A stretch of 64,000 nucleotides of DNA. Source: Aureobasidium sp. EXF-3400. Its lineage: Eukaryota > Ascomycota > Dothideomycetes > Dothideales > Saccotheciaceae. Below, piece after piece: positions 20,930-32,053 of the stretch. How positions within the stretch are numbered: the stretch's first letter is position 1; each line of letters opens with the position of its first letter. The DNA lies in the NCBI GenBank assembly GCA_024195585.1, contig SWBL01000204.1, forward strand, positions 28,251 to 92,250, in the 5' to 3' direction. Under the pieces are notes generated by a model. That model was not told the origin of the DNA and made no database searches. It was given only the letters and a program-made list of their open reading frames with translations. A program made the position numbers and the translations under genes.

Positions 20930-23900
20930 CTACCAACCTCTCCTCTTACCCCTAGCCTCAGCACTCTTCTCCTTCCTCTTGGCCTTGGTTATATCATGTT
21001 TCCTCCTCTTGTCAGCTGCATATTTCGCCGGCGCGCTCACAGCTTCAATCCTTCTCTTTCTTCTTCTCTCTTCTCTTCTGCCTCTGACTTGTTCTTGCAC
21101 TCCTCTCATGGCAACCACGTAATCAGTGCTGCCCAGTTTCTTTTGCAGCAAGGAAGCTACTTCGGTGGCAAGGGCTTTGAGGTCTTGGTAGGACTTTTGG
21201 AGGGGTTCGGTGGCGAGGCGGGGGGCGGCGATGGAGGCGTCGGTGAGCAGATAGATGGGAGTCAAGATAGAGGGTAGAGAGGGTGAGATGTGGGGTGAGG
21301 GAAGGATGTTGCATAAAGAGGCGATGGCTTGGAGGGAGCCGATCTTTGCGGATAACACTGATGCAGTTGGTGCGCCGTCGTCGCGGCGGACGAGTGCTGA
21401 GAGGCGAGATAGCAGGTGGTGGAGGGCTGTTGTAGGTGCGGAGGTAGTGGTTGTTTCTCCGTCTTCATCTTCTGCATCTGCTGTTTCGTCTTCCTCCTCG
21501 TCTTCTTGCTCATCTTCCTCTTGAGAAACTGCAACGCCATTTCTGGTGTATGGGGTTGGGTGTTCCCAGTCCACATTATCGGCACTGTAGCAACGACCCA
21601 AGAAGATCAAGTTGCGCACCGTCTGACCAACCAGCTGTTCACTAACATTGCTGAAACGAAGGGTTCTCAAGCCAGCGGCACACAACTGATGAAGCTCCTT
21701 TGCGGTAACCTCCATCTTACTGTTTGTGTACAAAGGCAAAGCAGCAAGACCTTGCTCAGTCTTAGAAGCGCAGTTACCCAAGTCCGCAAACAGCAGACCC
21801 ACAAGACGCGCAGAAGAAAGCTTGACCCACGCATGTGGGAAAACAAGACATTTGAAAATGTTTGTCCAGGATGGCTTGGCGGCAGGTGCGAGGGAAGTGG
21901 AAGGTGCCATCTCTGCCATCTTTGCAAATGCTTGCAAGGCATAGTACAGCAACTCCCAGTCTTCAGTTTCGACATCTTCAGGGTTCAAAAGCTTGGACAC
22001 TTGCTTGAACAGGAAGGAGGTCTCCTTGCCGCTTGCCTTGCCGTGTCCGATGTAGATGGTCCAGCACTGCAAAGCAATACGACGAGGCAGCAATTGTTCA
22101 TCCTGCTCCAGCCATGTACGCAGCAAAGTGACAAAGTTGCTTGTGCGTTCATCGTCAGCACGTTCAAGAATCTTGCTGATCAATGCACCAGCCATCTCGC
22201 GACATTCCAGAGAGTCGTCATTGACCATCATCATGACCAATGGCACAAACAACATGCTCGACAACTCTTGGACGAGATCTCCTTGAGTCTTGGCCAGCAA
22301 AAGATGCAACAACTCGAGCACAGACTGTCTTCCCTCAACGTATTTGTACTCAAGGTTCTGGACCAAGAACGCAATCTGCTTGTTTAAGCGAGTGCCTGCT
22401 TGAGGATACTCCATCATGAAAGCGAAGTAGACGCCACGAGCGAGATCTCTGGCACTGCGCGTCTGGTTGGTCACCATGATTGTTGCAACAGAATCCATCA
22501 CCTCGTAAACTTCAGTAATAATAATCTTGCGCGCCACAACAGCCTTCAAAAAGTTGAAGATGACACCTTGGCGATCAGGTTCTTCGAGATCGGGCTTGAC
22601 CCTCTTGAGCACGTAGGCCATATCGTTCTCCTTGATCTTGATGTCTGGTCTGTCGCGGAGGATGGCTGAAATCAATTTCAGCGAAGATTGAGCCAACTCG
22701 GTGATGGTCGAGGGAGCAGCTCTGAGGATCTTGACTGCTTCTGCTGCGTAGACTGGACCATTTGACACGATTTGCGGTGATGGAACCCTGATGATGGAAG
22801 TGAGCAGGCGGACCGATGCCATCTGAACCTCCTCTTGACCACCGATCAAAGCATCACCCAAAATTGGCAAGAAGCCAGCAAGGTTTGCCGGAGTCTTGAG
22901 CTCATCATGTTTCTGCAAGACAGCGCGAACAAGATCCAGAGCGAACCTAGTAAGCTTGAAGATGTAGGAGCTAGTTGCCCCCTTCTTGCCAGACTTGTTG
23001 GCGCTCTGCATCTGAATTAGATACTTTCGAATCTTGTAATCCTCCATGACGGGACGAGTCTTGGCTTCAGCAGTCGCAGCATAGACCTTTTGGATGATCT
23101 CATAACCAAAGATAAGGATGTCTCTGTCCTTGACCGACGGATTTTGACTTGCACCCAAGCCAATGCGACGAAGGAGTTCATCAATCTTCTTGACAGTCTT
23201 GAGGTCCAGCTTCTCAAGCAACAAAGACTGAATGGGCCTGATCAAATCGCCAAGATGAGAGGTGGTGGTGATCTTTGCCATGAGTTCAGCAGAGTCGTAA
23301 CTCTTGCTGCTCTTGACTTCCTTCATCTTGCTGATGTATTCTTCAGCGTCCTTCTCCTGACCCGCAACACCAAAGATATCGTCCATGACAACAGCAATAA
23401 TATCGTTAATACAGTGGTCGAGATCTCCAGCTTTGAGAGACTCAATGTTGTCGACCAGAATTGAGTGCATGGTGAACGACATAACGTGAAGCTGATAACC
23501 ACGCTGCAGAGCACTGCGCAACTCCTTGATAACAAATTGGAAATAGGATGGCCCAAGAATACCAGTAATCTCGGACAAGGTCTTTCTTGTCATGTCTCTG
23601 GCCTCAGCGGCTTTACTACGAAGGACGTGGCAAAGGTCCATGAGCACTGTAGGAAGTCTCAAAGCGTGCTCGGCAACAGGAAGCACGCGGATGAGCTTGA
23701 CCACAGCGACACCAACAGGAACACGCAGACTGACGGTCGACTCATCCTTAAGATGCAGGAATTGAGTCAAAGGAGGCAAAAGCTGCTTGTTGATCTCATT
23801 GGACAGCTTTTCCTCCGAGGGCAGGGTTGCAGCAAGTGGGCTTAGGGCCGAGATGCCATTGGAGGTCGATTCGGCTTCGCCATCCACCTCCATGCTGGTG

Positions 23901-26900
23901 TTCTTGCTGCGGACTGACTCTGAAGCACGGTCGAGAGCATCAATGACACGACTGACGATTCTGAGTACAATCTTCTGTAGCTCCTGCTTGCTCTGAATGT
24001 AGCTAACAAATCGTCTCAGCGTTGATCTGTACAGCTGCCAGTCCAAACACCCGGAAAGAGCTCCGACAGTGTTGATGGTCTCGGCAGACAAGTTGTGAGC
24101 ACCATCATCACCAGCAGAATCGAAGATGAAGTGTTCGAGAAGAGGGATGAAGAACAAGCTGACGTTGTTGCTCGAGATGACACCAGCATGGGCTTCTTCA
24201 GACAATCTTCTCAAAGCACGAAGTCTGCGGTGCTGCTGAATGTGGAGAATGTTGTTGAAGAAAGAAGCTTCTTCATCACCCTCGACAAGCAGACTAGTCA
24301 TATCGTTGACTGCATCCCAAGCTGAGAAGTGCTTGATCAAGTGAGCCAAAACTTGGAGATACTCCGATCTGACCAACTCCGAGGGGTCACGCATACCACC
24401 TTGCAGACCATTGTAAAGGCCTGAGATGGTCAAAGACTTGAACTCCTCGTCCTTGAACTCACCATCCACGCTTGCCACTTCGATAAATCTTCTCAAACTG
24501 TACGAGGCGCTAGTTCGGATGGCAAGTTCATCGTTATCTCTGATGAAGTACAGCATGCTGTAGACCAGAGGCTGCCACTGCATAGCAGTGAAAGTAGAGT
24601 ATTTTTCTTCGTTGATAGTGCTGAAGGCAATGGCACGACGCTCGAAATCAGGTTCATCGAGTCTAGATGCCGAGAAGGAGTTCAAGTCCTCGCACAATGA
24701 AGCGACATAAGACAGCTCCTTCCTTTCGTCGGCCAACTGCTTGACGACAGCAGCAAGAAGCTCTCTGCTTTCACGATCCTTGAAGTAGCCAAACAGTGGA
24801 CAGAGGGTCGAATAGACTTGGTTGAAACGAACCTCGTCCTTGTTAAGCTCAGCACCAGGAATAAGATGGAACAATGTTTGCAGCAAATCACGCTTGGTGG
24901 TGAAGTGAACAGTCTTTGAGGGCTGGCCAAGCAAGAAGATTGAGACGTCGACAACATCACGAATGTTCTCAACTCCAGTGACCAATGGTGCGAGACGGGA
25001 AACACACAAAACGCTTGAGTCGAGGATATCTTTAGGAGGGCTTTGTCTCAAGACAGCACCAAGTCTAACGACAAACAGACTTGCACGTGGTCCCAGTATA
25101 GATGCACGTGCTTGATCCTGCTCCTCGGTTGTGTCGATATTCATCTCGGCATCCTTCGATTGGCGTGGCTGGATGGTGTCCAACAAACGTCCAATGATGT
25201 GCTCGATGATGAATGACTTAACTTCGTTCTTTGCGCTAGGAACCACAAGACAGTCTGCCACAGCATTTAAAGTTTGCGGGAAGAACTCTGTCAGGTAGTG
25301 ACAGGTGGCCAAAGAGCTAGCCCAAGTCGAGAAGAGACGCAGGAAGGCGGACACAGACTGCGCAGTCTCAATGGGAAGCTTTTCCAAACGAGGGCCCACC
25401 AACTCACTCATGACGACCTTGGCGTAGTTGTACCAAGAGACCTCAGTGCAAGATGAGAAGACTTGGATCAAGCAGTGGAAACCAGCTTGGCGGATAGCAC
25501 GATCGAGAGAAGTCTGAGATTCCTCCTCGACCGGGGCCTCCTCATCGGTTTCGATAGAACCGGTATGCGACTTGGAAGCTTTGAGTAGACAGAGGAGAAC
25601 GGCATCAGCAATTTTCGTTGCATAGCGGTCCAGTCTGTTGCCGAGAGTGTGTACCATGTCGTCCAACATGTTCAGCAAACCGACTTGCTTTCTGGGGGCA
25701 ACAGCGAATTTGTCCACGGCTGACTGATTCAACTCGCCATTCTGGATAGGCTCCATAGTGGCTAATGAACCGAGAGAGATGCTCAGGTATTGTCCAACAA
25801 TCTCCGCAGGGAAGCGAGCGAGAGCAACGAAAATGGCTTTGCGACGGGTCTGTTGTCCACGTTTACCACTTGCCGATCCGGCTCTTGTCACCGCTTTGCC
25901 GTACAGGATACGCAACAAGACCGGCATAAGCTCTGGACAATCGGCACTTCGAATGGCATCACCCTCTTCTTCAAGACGAAGGAATACAGAAACCTCTTCT
26001 CTGAATCTCGCATCATCAAGGAAGTTCAGCAAATGCTCTTGGTACTTGATGACACTGGGAGTCTTCCAAGCAAGAATGGCTTTGAGTGTCGACTTCTGGA
26101 TCTCGTTGTCACCATTCGTGAGAAGGTTTAGCAGAGCTTGGTAGACTTCAGTTGCCTTGAACAGCACTCGAGGGTTCTGGAACTGTGCGAAGACGCCGAG
26201 CATGGCTTTCTGATCCTTGCGGCCCCAATGGCGGGTGCTTCCAGTTTCTTCTTGCTCCTGCTCTTCGGTTTCATCACCAGCCCATTCGAGTAATACGGGA
26301 ACCAAGAGTCGCGATCGCTTCTCGGCCAATTGCGGCATGGAGTTCAGTGCGCGGAGAGCCTGTGATCGTTCAGAGAGGGAAGCTGCAAACGTCTGGACAT
26401 GATCTCTTTTGAACTGTTTTTCGATTCCTTGATTGAGATCCGCAAAGAGAGACTCAGAGATCTCGACATCCCTCTCGATCTGGTTCATGTTGGAACATTC
26501 GAAATCAGAGCTGACGTGGCTGATGCTTCTATCCTGCGTTGTCTCTGCTTGTACTGTATGTTCTTCCGCATCGGCATTACCCTGAAGCCACTGCGTGATA
26601 GTGCTTGTAATGATCTCCTCTGCATTTCCATGTGCGGTCATTTCCTTGAGTGCCGCAATCGAATCGTCCCAGGCTTGTGCGAGGTGGATGTGTAGTAGAC
26701 CGAAACAATAGGTGGGAATAGCTTTCGCTAGAATAGGATCAGAGAGGATGTCAGGATATCCGAGAGCCAGTCTCCGAATTTGGGACGAGATAAAACGAGT
26801 ATTCGGTACACTTGGAGGTGTGTCTTCGATCGAGATAGCATGAGTCAATAGTTCCGGAACATCTTGTTGTCTCTTCTCGTAGATAGTTTGCAATATCCGT

Positions 26901-28864
26901 AGGCCAGAAAGTCTGAGGTCATGACTGGGCGTTTTCAGACAATCAATAAGGTTAGCGATAAGGGAGTCCATCTGGTCTCCAGTGAACGCAATGTCAGCCT
27001 TCTTGAGGACAGAGTTCAAGCCAGTCCAGTAAGGCACAAGCTTTTTGCATCGAGTAGAGGCAGAGCATAGCGCTTCTGCCAGTTCCTTGTCCTGCAAACT
27101 TTCGCTGAACTCGTCTGATATGTATTGGAAACCTTGGCCTAAAGCAAAAAGATCCCAGCCTCCAATAACTGTAGACACTGACTTTGCTGCGGACTTCAAT
27201 AACTGAAGAATGCTGGCCGCGATCTGTTTGCGTGTTTCTGAGTCTCCCTGAGAGATTCGCAATACTGCTAGGTGGCCGTTGCTCATGTGTAATGTCTCGA
27301 CGTCTTTCGAAGGCGAGTTCCCTTGAGCTTTCTTCAGACGTTGAAGCATGACTTTTTGCCACTCCAGAGGGCATTGCAAAGGCGTTTTCGCAAATGTGTT
27401 CTTACGAGACAAAGACGGAAGCATTGCGCAAAGCGCCATCTCATTCTCCTTCCAGTGGTTGACGATGAACTTCTGAAAGATAGGCAAAACAAAGCTTTGG
27501 AAACGCTCCTGGTTAAGCTCTGCAAAGATGTTGCAGAAAGGCAGGAAATGAGCAATCCACTTGCCTCGGCTGATTGTGTCGAGAATGGCAAGTTCTGGAA
27601 GGACTGCATCAAAAGGTGCATAATTAAGTACCACGGCCAGCGTGTTGAGAAGTGCAGTCAATGTATCCGAGTCAATGTCCTTGTTTGCTTTGTCGGCTGT
27701 CTGAATCATGGTCGTTACACGCTTAGCATACGTTTGCCAATCTGAAATTCTGCTTCCTTTGCGAACAGATGCAGCAGTAAACAGAAGAGTGTTCGCCGCG
27801 TCTAAGTTTTTAACTGCATCTTCACCCTCCGGGTCGGTAAACTCGAAGATTGCCTCCTGAACGGACTCAAAGGTTTCTGGAGTGGTATGATGTACAACAC
27901 TGATCAATGAGCCTCTCAAGATTTGAAGGGACCTGCCCTTGAGGAACTCTGAGTGGTCAGCATTGAAGCAGAATCGGGTCAAGCATTGCAGAACAGTGTT
28001 TCCTCCTGAGTGGAGGGTTCCTTGTACACCCTTGATAGACTCTGTGAACAGTGTCATCAGACCTTGTGAATATAGATCGTCCGAAGCAGTCTCGTTCTCG
28101 GCAAAGTCGTTGAGCATGTGCTCGACGATTGTATCCAACGGCTCCCTGCTCTTGTGGTATGTGGTTCCGGCCTTCCTGACTAAGAAACTCATTGCCTCGG
28201 CAGCGAATCGAATGACATAGGGCTTCTGCTTCTGTTTGCCCAGATACGGCGATAAAAGGTCGTACAGCGGTCTAAGATCGGGGACTAATAGACGAGAAAG
28301 GTACTTGAAGAGCCAGGCTAGGCAAGTAAATGCCCACTCGACAACCTCGGGCTCTGCGTTGGTGGCTGCGACATGTGCGACGGTTGCGACGGCTCTTTGG
28401 AAGTGCTTTTCGAATCGGACATCGAGGTCGTGTGCAAAGTGTGACATGAGGGCTAGCAGAGGCTCGAGCGACATGACATCTCCCTTTGTGATGTATGTGA
28501 TCAGGTTGTCCATGATGGTCTCCTCATGGAAGATGACCATGGGCAGGCTGTCGGAAATGTTGTAGACGTTTTTGGCAAAGGTCGTAAAGTTTTCGGACAG
28601 GTTGAGGTCCTTCCATTCATCCAGAGCAGTACGGAAGTACGAGGCCTCTCCTTCCAGTTCGTGGGCACCTTCTGCTCCTACTCCGCGACGAGTGCGGCGA
28701 ATGGGATCGATCTTCATCTTGGAGATCCTCTGGGCGAAACCTTCAAAGTGGTGTCGTCGACTTGAAGGTGTCGATTTTGTCTTTCTTTGTGTTTTGACGA
28801 CCTTTGTAGCCGCCTTGGCCGACTTGGGCCCATTGGAGGCGGTATTCCTCGAGGTCCCGGCCAT
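20930..28864 (-). CDS. UTP20: Utp20, U3 snoRNP / SSU processome HEAT-repeat protein
   Basis: This is a single exon of 2644 aa. The start is the ATG at 28864 (MAGTSRNTASNG), since the open frame upstream to 29017 has no ATG. Utp20 is a nucleolar component of the 90S/SSU processome needed for 18S rRNA maturation. Features are an N-terminal basic segment ending HHFEGFAQRISKMKIDPIRR, which is diagnostic of this family, then helical HEAT-like repeats throughout (for example LPMVIFHEETIMDNLITYI). An acidic linker (EEDEQEDEEEDE) lies near residue 2465. The C terminus is strongly basic (RRERRRKRRIEAV...KRRKHDITKAKRKEKS), a likely nucleolar/RNA-binding tail. The length matches yeast Utp20 (~2490 aa) and human UTP20 (~2785 aa). 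It is divergent from DRN1. Confidence 0.95.
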   Translation of the reverse strand: MAGTSRNTASNGPKSAKAATKVVKTQRKTKSTPSSRRHHFEGFAQRISKMKIDPIRRTRRGVGAEGAHELEGEASYFRTALDEWKDLNLSENFTTFAKNVYNISDSLPMVIFHEETIMDNLITYITKGDVMSLEPLLALMSHFAHDLDVRFEKHFQRAVATVAHVAATNAEPEVVEWAFTCLAWLFKYLSRLLVPDLRPLYDLLSPYLGKQKQKPYVIRFAAEAMSFLVRKAGTTYHKSREPLDTIVEHMLNDFAENETASDDLYSQGLMTLFTESIKGVQGTLHSGGNTVLQCLTRFCFNADHSEFLKGRSLQILRGSLISVVHHTTPETFESVQEAIFEFTDPEGEDAVKNLDAANTLLFTAASVRKGSRISDWQTYAKRVTTMIQTADKANKDIDSDTLTALLNTLAVVLNYAPFDAVLPELAILDTISRGKWIAHFLPFCNIFAELNQERFQSFVLPIFQKFIVNHWKENEMALCAMLPSLSRKNTFAKTPLQCPLEWQKVMLQRLKKAQGNSPSKDVETLHMSNGHLAVLRISQGDSETRKQIAASILQLLKSAAKSVSTVIGGWDLFALGQGFQYISDEFSESLQDKELAEALCSASTRCKKLVPYWTGLNSVLKKADIAFTGDQMDSLIANLIDCLKTPSHDLRLSGLRILQTIYEKRQQDVPELLTHAISIEDTPPSVPNTRFISSQIRRLALGYPDILSDPILAKAIPTYCFGLLHIHLAQAWDDSIAALKEMTAHGNAEEIITSTITQWLQGNADAEEHTVQAETTQDRSISHVSSDFECSNMNQIERDVEISESLFADLNQGIEKQFKRDHVQTFAASLSERSQALRALNSMPQLAEKRSRLLVPVLLEWAGDETEEQEQEETGSTRHWGRKDQKAMLGVFAQFQNPRVLFKATEVYQALLNLLTNGDNEIQKSTLKAILAWKTPSVIKYQEHLLNFLDDARFREEVSVFLRLEEEGDAIRSADCPELMPVLLRILYGKAVTRAGSASGKRGQQTRRKAIFVALARFPAEIVGQYLSISLGSLATMEPIQNGELNQSAVDKFAVAPRKQVGLLNMLDDMVHTLGNRLDRYATKIADAVLLCLLKASKSHTGSIETDEEAPVEEESQTSLDRAIRQAGFHCLIQVFSSCTEVSWYNYAKVVMSELVGPRLEKLPIETAQSVSAFLRLFSTWASSLATCHYLTEFFPQTLNAVADCLVVPSAKNEVKSFIIEHIIGRLLDTIQPRQSKDAEMNIDTTEEQDQARASILGPRASLFVVRLGAVLRQSPPKDILDSSVLCVSRLAPLVTGVENIRDVVDVSIFLLGQPSKTVHFTTKRDLLQTLFHLIPGAELNKDEVRFNQVYSTLCPLFGYFKDRESRELLAAVVKQLADERKELSYVASLCEDLNSFSASRLDEPDFERRAIAFSTINEEKYSTFTAMQWQPLVYSMLYFIRDNDELAIRTSASYSLRRFIEVASVDGEFKDEEFKSLTISGLYNGLQGGMRDPSELVRSEYLQVLAHLIKHFSAWDAVNDMTSLLVEGDEEASFFNNILHIQQHRRLRALRRLSEEAHAGVISSNNVSLFFIPLLEHFIFDSAGDDGAHNLSAETINTVGALSGCLDWQLYRSTLRRFVSYIQSKQELQKIVLRIVSRVIDALDRASESVRSKNTSMEVDGEAESTSNGISALSPLAATLPSEEKLSNEINKQLLPPLTQFLHLKDESTVSLRVPVGVAVVKLIRVLPVAEHALRLPTVLMDLCHVLRSKAAEARDMTRKTLSEITGILGPSYFQFVIKELRSALQRGYQLHVMSFTMHSILVDNIESLKAGDLDHCINDIIAVVMDDIFGVAGQEKDAEEYISKMKEVKSSKSYDSAELMAKITTTSHLGDLIRPIQSLLLEKLDLKTVKKIDELLRRIGLGASQNPSVKDRDILIFGYEIIQKVYAATAEAKTRPVMEDYKIRKYLIQMQSANKSGKKGATSSYIFKLTRFALDLVRAVLQKHDELKTPANLAGFLPILGDALIGGQEEVQMASVRLLTSIIRVPSPQIVSNGPVYAAEAVKILRAAPSTITELAQSSLKLISAILRDRPDIKIKENDMAYVLKRVKPDLEEPDRQGVIFNFLKAVVARKIIITEVYEVMDSVATIMVTNQTRSARDLARGVYFAFMMEYPQAGTRLNKQIAFLVQNLEYKYVEGRQSVLELLHLLLAKTQGDLVQELSSMLFVPLVMMMVNDDSLECREMAGALISKILERADDERTSNFVTLLRTWLEQDEQLLPRRIALQCWTIYIGHGKASGKETSFLFKQVSKLLNPEDVETEDWELLYYALQAFAKMAEMAPSTSLAPAAKPSWTNIFKCLVFPHAWVKLSSARLVGLLFADLGNCASKTEQGLAALPLYTNSKMEVTAKELHQLCAAGLRTLRFSNVSEQLVGQTVRNLIFLGRCYSADNVDWEHPTPYTRNGVAVSQEEDEQEDEEEDETADAEDEDGETTTTSAPTTALHHLLSRLSALVRRDDGAPTASVLSAKIGSLQAIASLCNILPSPHISPSLPSILTPIYLLTDASIAAPRLATEPLQKSYQDLKALATEVASLLQKKLGSTDYVVAMRGVQEQVRGRREERRRKRRIEAVSAPAKYAADKRRKHDITKAKRKEKSAEARGKRRGW

Positions 28865-29069
28865 GTTGTGTGGTTGTGAAATGCTATGGCAACTTTTTTG
28901 CAGCAACTTCGAACTTTCTTCGAGCGCGGCGGAAGATGCGATCAGAACGCGCCAAGACTGTGGGGAAAGTGGGCCTCGACCCTTTTGGTGCTCGTGGACT
29001 CCATCAGATCGCGTCAATTTGCTTTCTCAATAATTATTCACTTTTCTCAGCCAGCCAATTCCTAAGAAC
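28865..29069. promoter_or_regulatory. Bidirectional promoter UTP20 / DRN1
   Basis: Only 205 bp separate the two start codons, so the genes must share a promoter or have overlapping ones. One product acts in pre-rRNA processing, the other at post-splicing lariat turnover. Confidence 0.6.
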
Positions 29070-30753
29070 ATGGTATCCAAGATGTTTGTGTCATTACACC
29101 CTCAATTCACAGATCACAACTAACCAGATTATTAGTGCGGTCATTGGCGCAGTCAATGGCCAAATCTCTGCTGTCTTTGGCAAATTATCAGCATTGCATG
29201 CTAAAAATGCCTTTGCATTTGCTATTATCACTGGAGACCTATTTGCAGATCCAGTGAACCCTAGCCCAGAGGAAGCCAGTCAACTTAAGGATCTGCTTGA
29301 AGGCAAAATCGACATAGCTCTACCTGTATACTTTGCTCTCGGCAAACGTGAGCTGCCTCGTGAGGTCCAGGAGAAACTAAGCGCTCATGCTGGCGAGTTG
29401 TGTTCGAACCTTTACTTCCTTGGCCGAAGAACTACTGTCAAAACATCTGAAGGCGTCAAGATTGTCGCTCTGGGCGGTGCTCACATCGATGCTGTCTCAG
29501 ATAAATCCTTGATCACAGAATTCAGCCCCAGTCACACATCAGAGGATGTTAAGGTATTGAGAGGCGCTAATACCGCCGACATCTTGGTAACAAGTGAATG
29601 GCCTGCGGAGATTCGCACCGGCTCCAATGCACCTTATACTGGCGAAGAAGCTGTTTCACAACAGGGCGTTGCAGACCTCTGTACTGTGCTAAAGCCTCGT
29701 TACCACTTCTCCTTCTCGGAAGGCTTCCTCGAACGCGAGCCTTTCTTCCATACCCAAAGCGAAGATGACAGCGGCTATCAAATCACGCGATTCATCAGTT
29801 TGGCACCCTACGGAAATGCGGCCAAGCAGAAGTGGATCTATGCATTCACCCTGGATACTTCAGTGGCACCTACTGCAACAGTGCCGTCGGGAGTCACAGC
29901 ATCTCCATTGTCATTCACGAAGAAGCGCAAGGCTGTTGAATCCCAAGCGCAGTCGTTTTCGCGCTTCTCTGGTGGTAACGGTGATGGTGGTGGTCGGCAG
30001 AGAGGTCGTAACAAGCGCGCTCGACCAAACCCGAACCCAGCAGAATGCTTCTTCTGTTTATCGAATCCCAACATTGCAACACATCTAATCTCCTCGATCG
30101 GCGACAGCGCGTATTTGACAACAGCGAAGGGACCGCTTCCGACTCCCAGGACCTTCCCTGCGCTCGGCTTCCCAGGCCATATGCTGATTATTCCGCTCGA
30201 ACATGCGCCCACTCTTGCGTCGATACAGGACCAAGATTCCAAGAAGGCCACTATTGCTGAGATGCATCGCTATCGACTTGCATTGCAAAGTATGCTCACG
30301 AAGAGGTCCGAAGATGCTGCTGAAGCAGATAAGCTTGGTGCGGTAACATGGGAGATCAGTCGTTTGGGAGGTATCCACATCCACTGGCAGTTCACGCCGG
30401 TACCACAGGACATCATCAAGAAAGGATTGGTGGAAGCAGGATTCAAGGTCGAAGCAGAGAATCAAAGTTACCCAGCTTTCGAGTCGTCGAATGTTTCGAC
30501 CGATATAGCCGCTGAGGGTGATTGTTTCAAGGCTACTATATGGGACGGAGCAGAGGAGAAAACCATGGTTCTTCCTCTGGACTCGTCATTTAGGTTTGAT
30601 CTGCAATTTGGACGAAGGGTTCTAGCCAAGTTGCTCGGTCTAGAGAGCCGATCGCATTGGCAGGACTGTGACCAGAGCGAGGCAGAGGAGAGCACAGATG
30701 TCGAGGCCTTCAAAGCTGCGTTTGCTCCATTCGACTTCTCGCTCGAAGTCTAA
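29070..30753 (+). CDS. DRN1: Drn1 / CWF19L1 homologue (CwfJ-domain debranching-associated protein)
   Basis: The model is join(29070..29083, 29136..30753), giving 543 aa. The first exon is only 14 nt (MVSKI split), with donor GTTTGT, a CAACTAACC branch point and acceptor TTATTAG. The join restores MVSKIAVIGAVNGQ, the expected start of this family; without it no sensible N terminus exists. Residues 5-260 resemble the Dbr1-like metallophosphoesterase-related domain (GAVNGQ, AFAIITGDLF, YFALGKRELP). The CwfJ C-terminal domain 1 begins near residue 305 (AECFFCLSNP, Cys309/Cys312), with the HIT-like GFPGHMLIIPLEHAPTL, and domain 2 follows (GGIHIHWQFTPVP). Drn1 binds spliceosomes and stimulates lariat debranching by Dbr1. 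Confidence 0.92.
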
Positions 30754-32053
30754 CAGAAATCACGAGTTGGATACGCAAGTGTCGTTTCACACTGAGATGG
30801 ATGCTCTTCCAGAGCACTTTAATGATCTGAAATCAAAAATAAACATTCTTATGCATTGATTTGTGCACTTTCGTTCCCCGAGGAAAAGCATCGCCATGTT
30901 CATCGTGTGTGCCTGAATGACTAGTGTGACTGGCCCATCAGGTTGCCCAAGTTGAGCCGCCAATGCAGTGATGAGTATGCTCAACAAGCGCGATTGACCA
31001 ATCAAGGAAGAAAGTGGCACAGTTTTTGGACAGATTGACAATATGCAGGGCCTAATCGATATGTACACAACGACCCTAACGATCTGAGTACAGAGACAAC
31101 GGCGAAAAAAGGTTGTCGTCGAAGAGGGCACACATAACACGAGATAACAGATAGACGTTTTGCAGCCTTGTGGTAAGTTTCCGATGACAGGTTCAGCACG
31201 CGCACCGATGATACTGTAGGCGGGACGATCGCCGACTGCGAACAAGGTACACCAGCACGTGTGGAGCCGGGAAGCCACAAGCAGGCGGCAGCACTTTGCG
31301 CAAGGGCGGTGTGATGGTGGATTGCTAGAGGTCGACCTGCCGCATGATCCAGCGCGCATAGCTCCAGGCGAGGTTTGCATGTCACACCGCATTGATCGCG
31401 GCTGTGTGGCCATGGTGGCCATCTGGGTCTGATGTTGTTGTCAGTGACGGGTGTGATGAGAGGAGAGCCGGCGCAAACACAACAATCAACTCGACATAGC
31501 TCTGTAAGCGACGGTCGATTGCGAGCTGCGGTAGACTACGAGTCAAAGCTGCGGAGAGATCGAGTAGAAAAAGGCAAAAGAAGCAAGCACGGACGCAGCA
31601 GTTGAATTGGATCAAGGTCTGGCGCACAGATCCGTGGGTGGAGGCATTGTGGGCGTTCGCGCGCCTTCCTGCTCACCTTCTGTTTCGCTCCTTCACTCTC
31701 TCATCACTCGCTCAAAATCGACTCGCCTTTCGCCTACCACTTCACTTCTCGCCAGCGATACTCCTGTTTGCGCCCTCCTGAATATTGCCCTTCTCCAATC
31801 CGACGCTAGATGGCCGATTGATCCGACACGCCTATCGCGTCCGCTCCCGCTTTGTTGTTGATTCCGCACGCGCATCCGGCCCACATTCGCGACCGCTGCC
31901 GCAACTATCCTGCATCTCGGACGTTACCAGCCTTGAACGTCAAACGACCACAACACCTATCTACCCCCTGACGCTCGCTCCCGACCCCTCACTGCTATTG
32001 CGCATCAATTCCGACTGTTTCGTTTGTTGTTTAGCTGCGCGCAATCAGACGCC
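30754..32053. other. Intergenic region, long leader of the Scp3-like gene
   Basis: No gene is supported in these 1.3 kb. A 211-codon minus-strand frame (30787-31422) has cysteine-rich, unordered composition and no family match. From about 31650 to 32050 the plus strand is pyrimidine-rich and GC-rich, as expected of a long promoter and 5' leader. Confidence 0.45.

Noticed and set aside
30787..31422. 211-codon minus-strand open frame
   Set aside because: Cys/Arg-rich composition with no domain, overlapping open frames on other strands and no promoter or splice signals; treated as chance.
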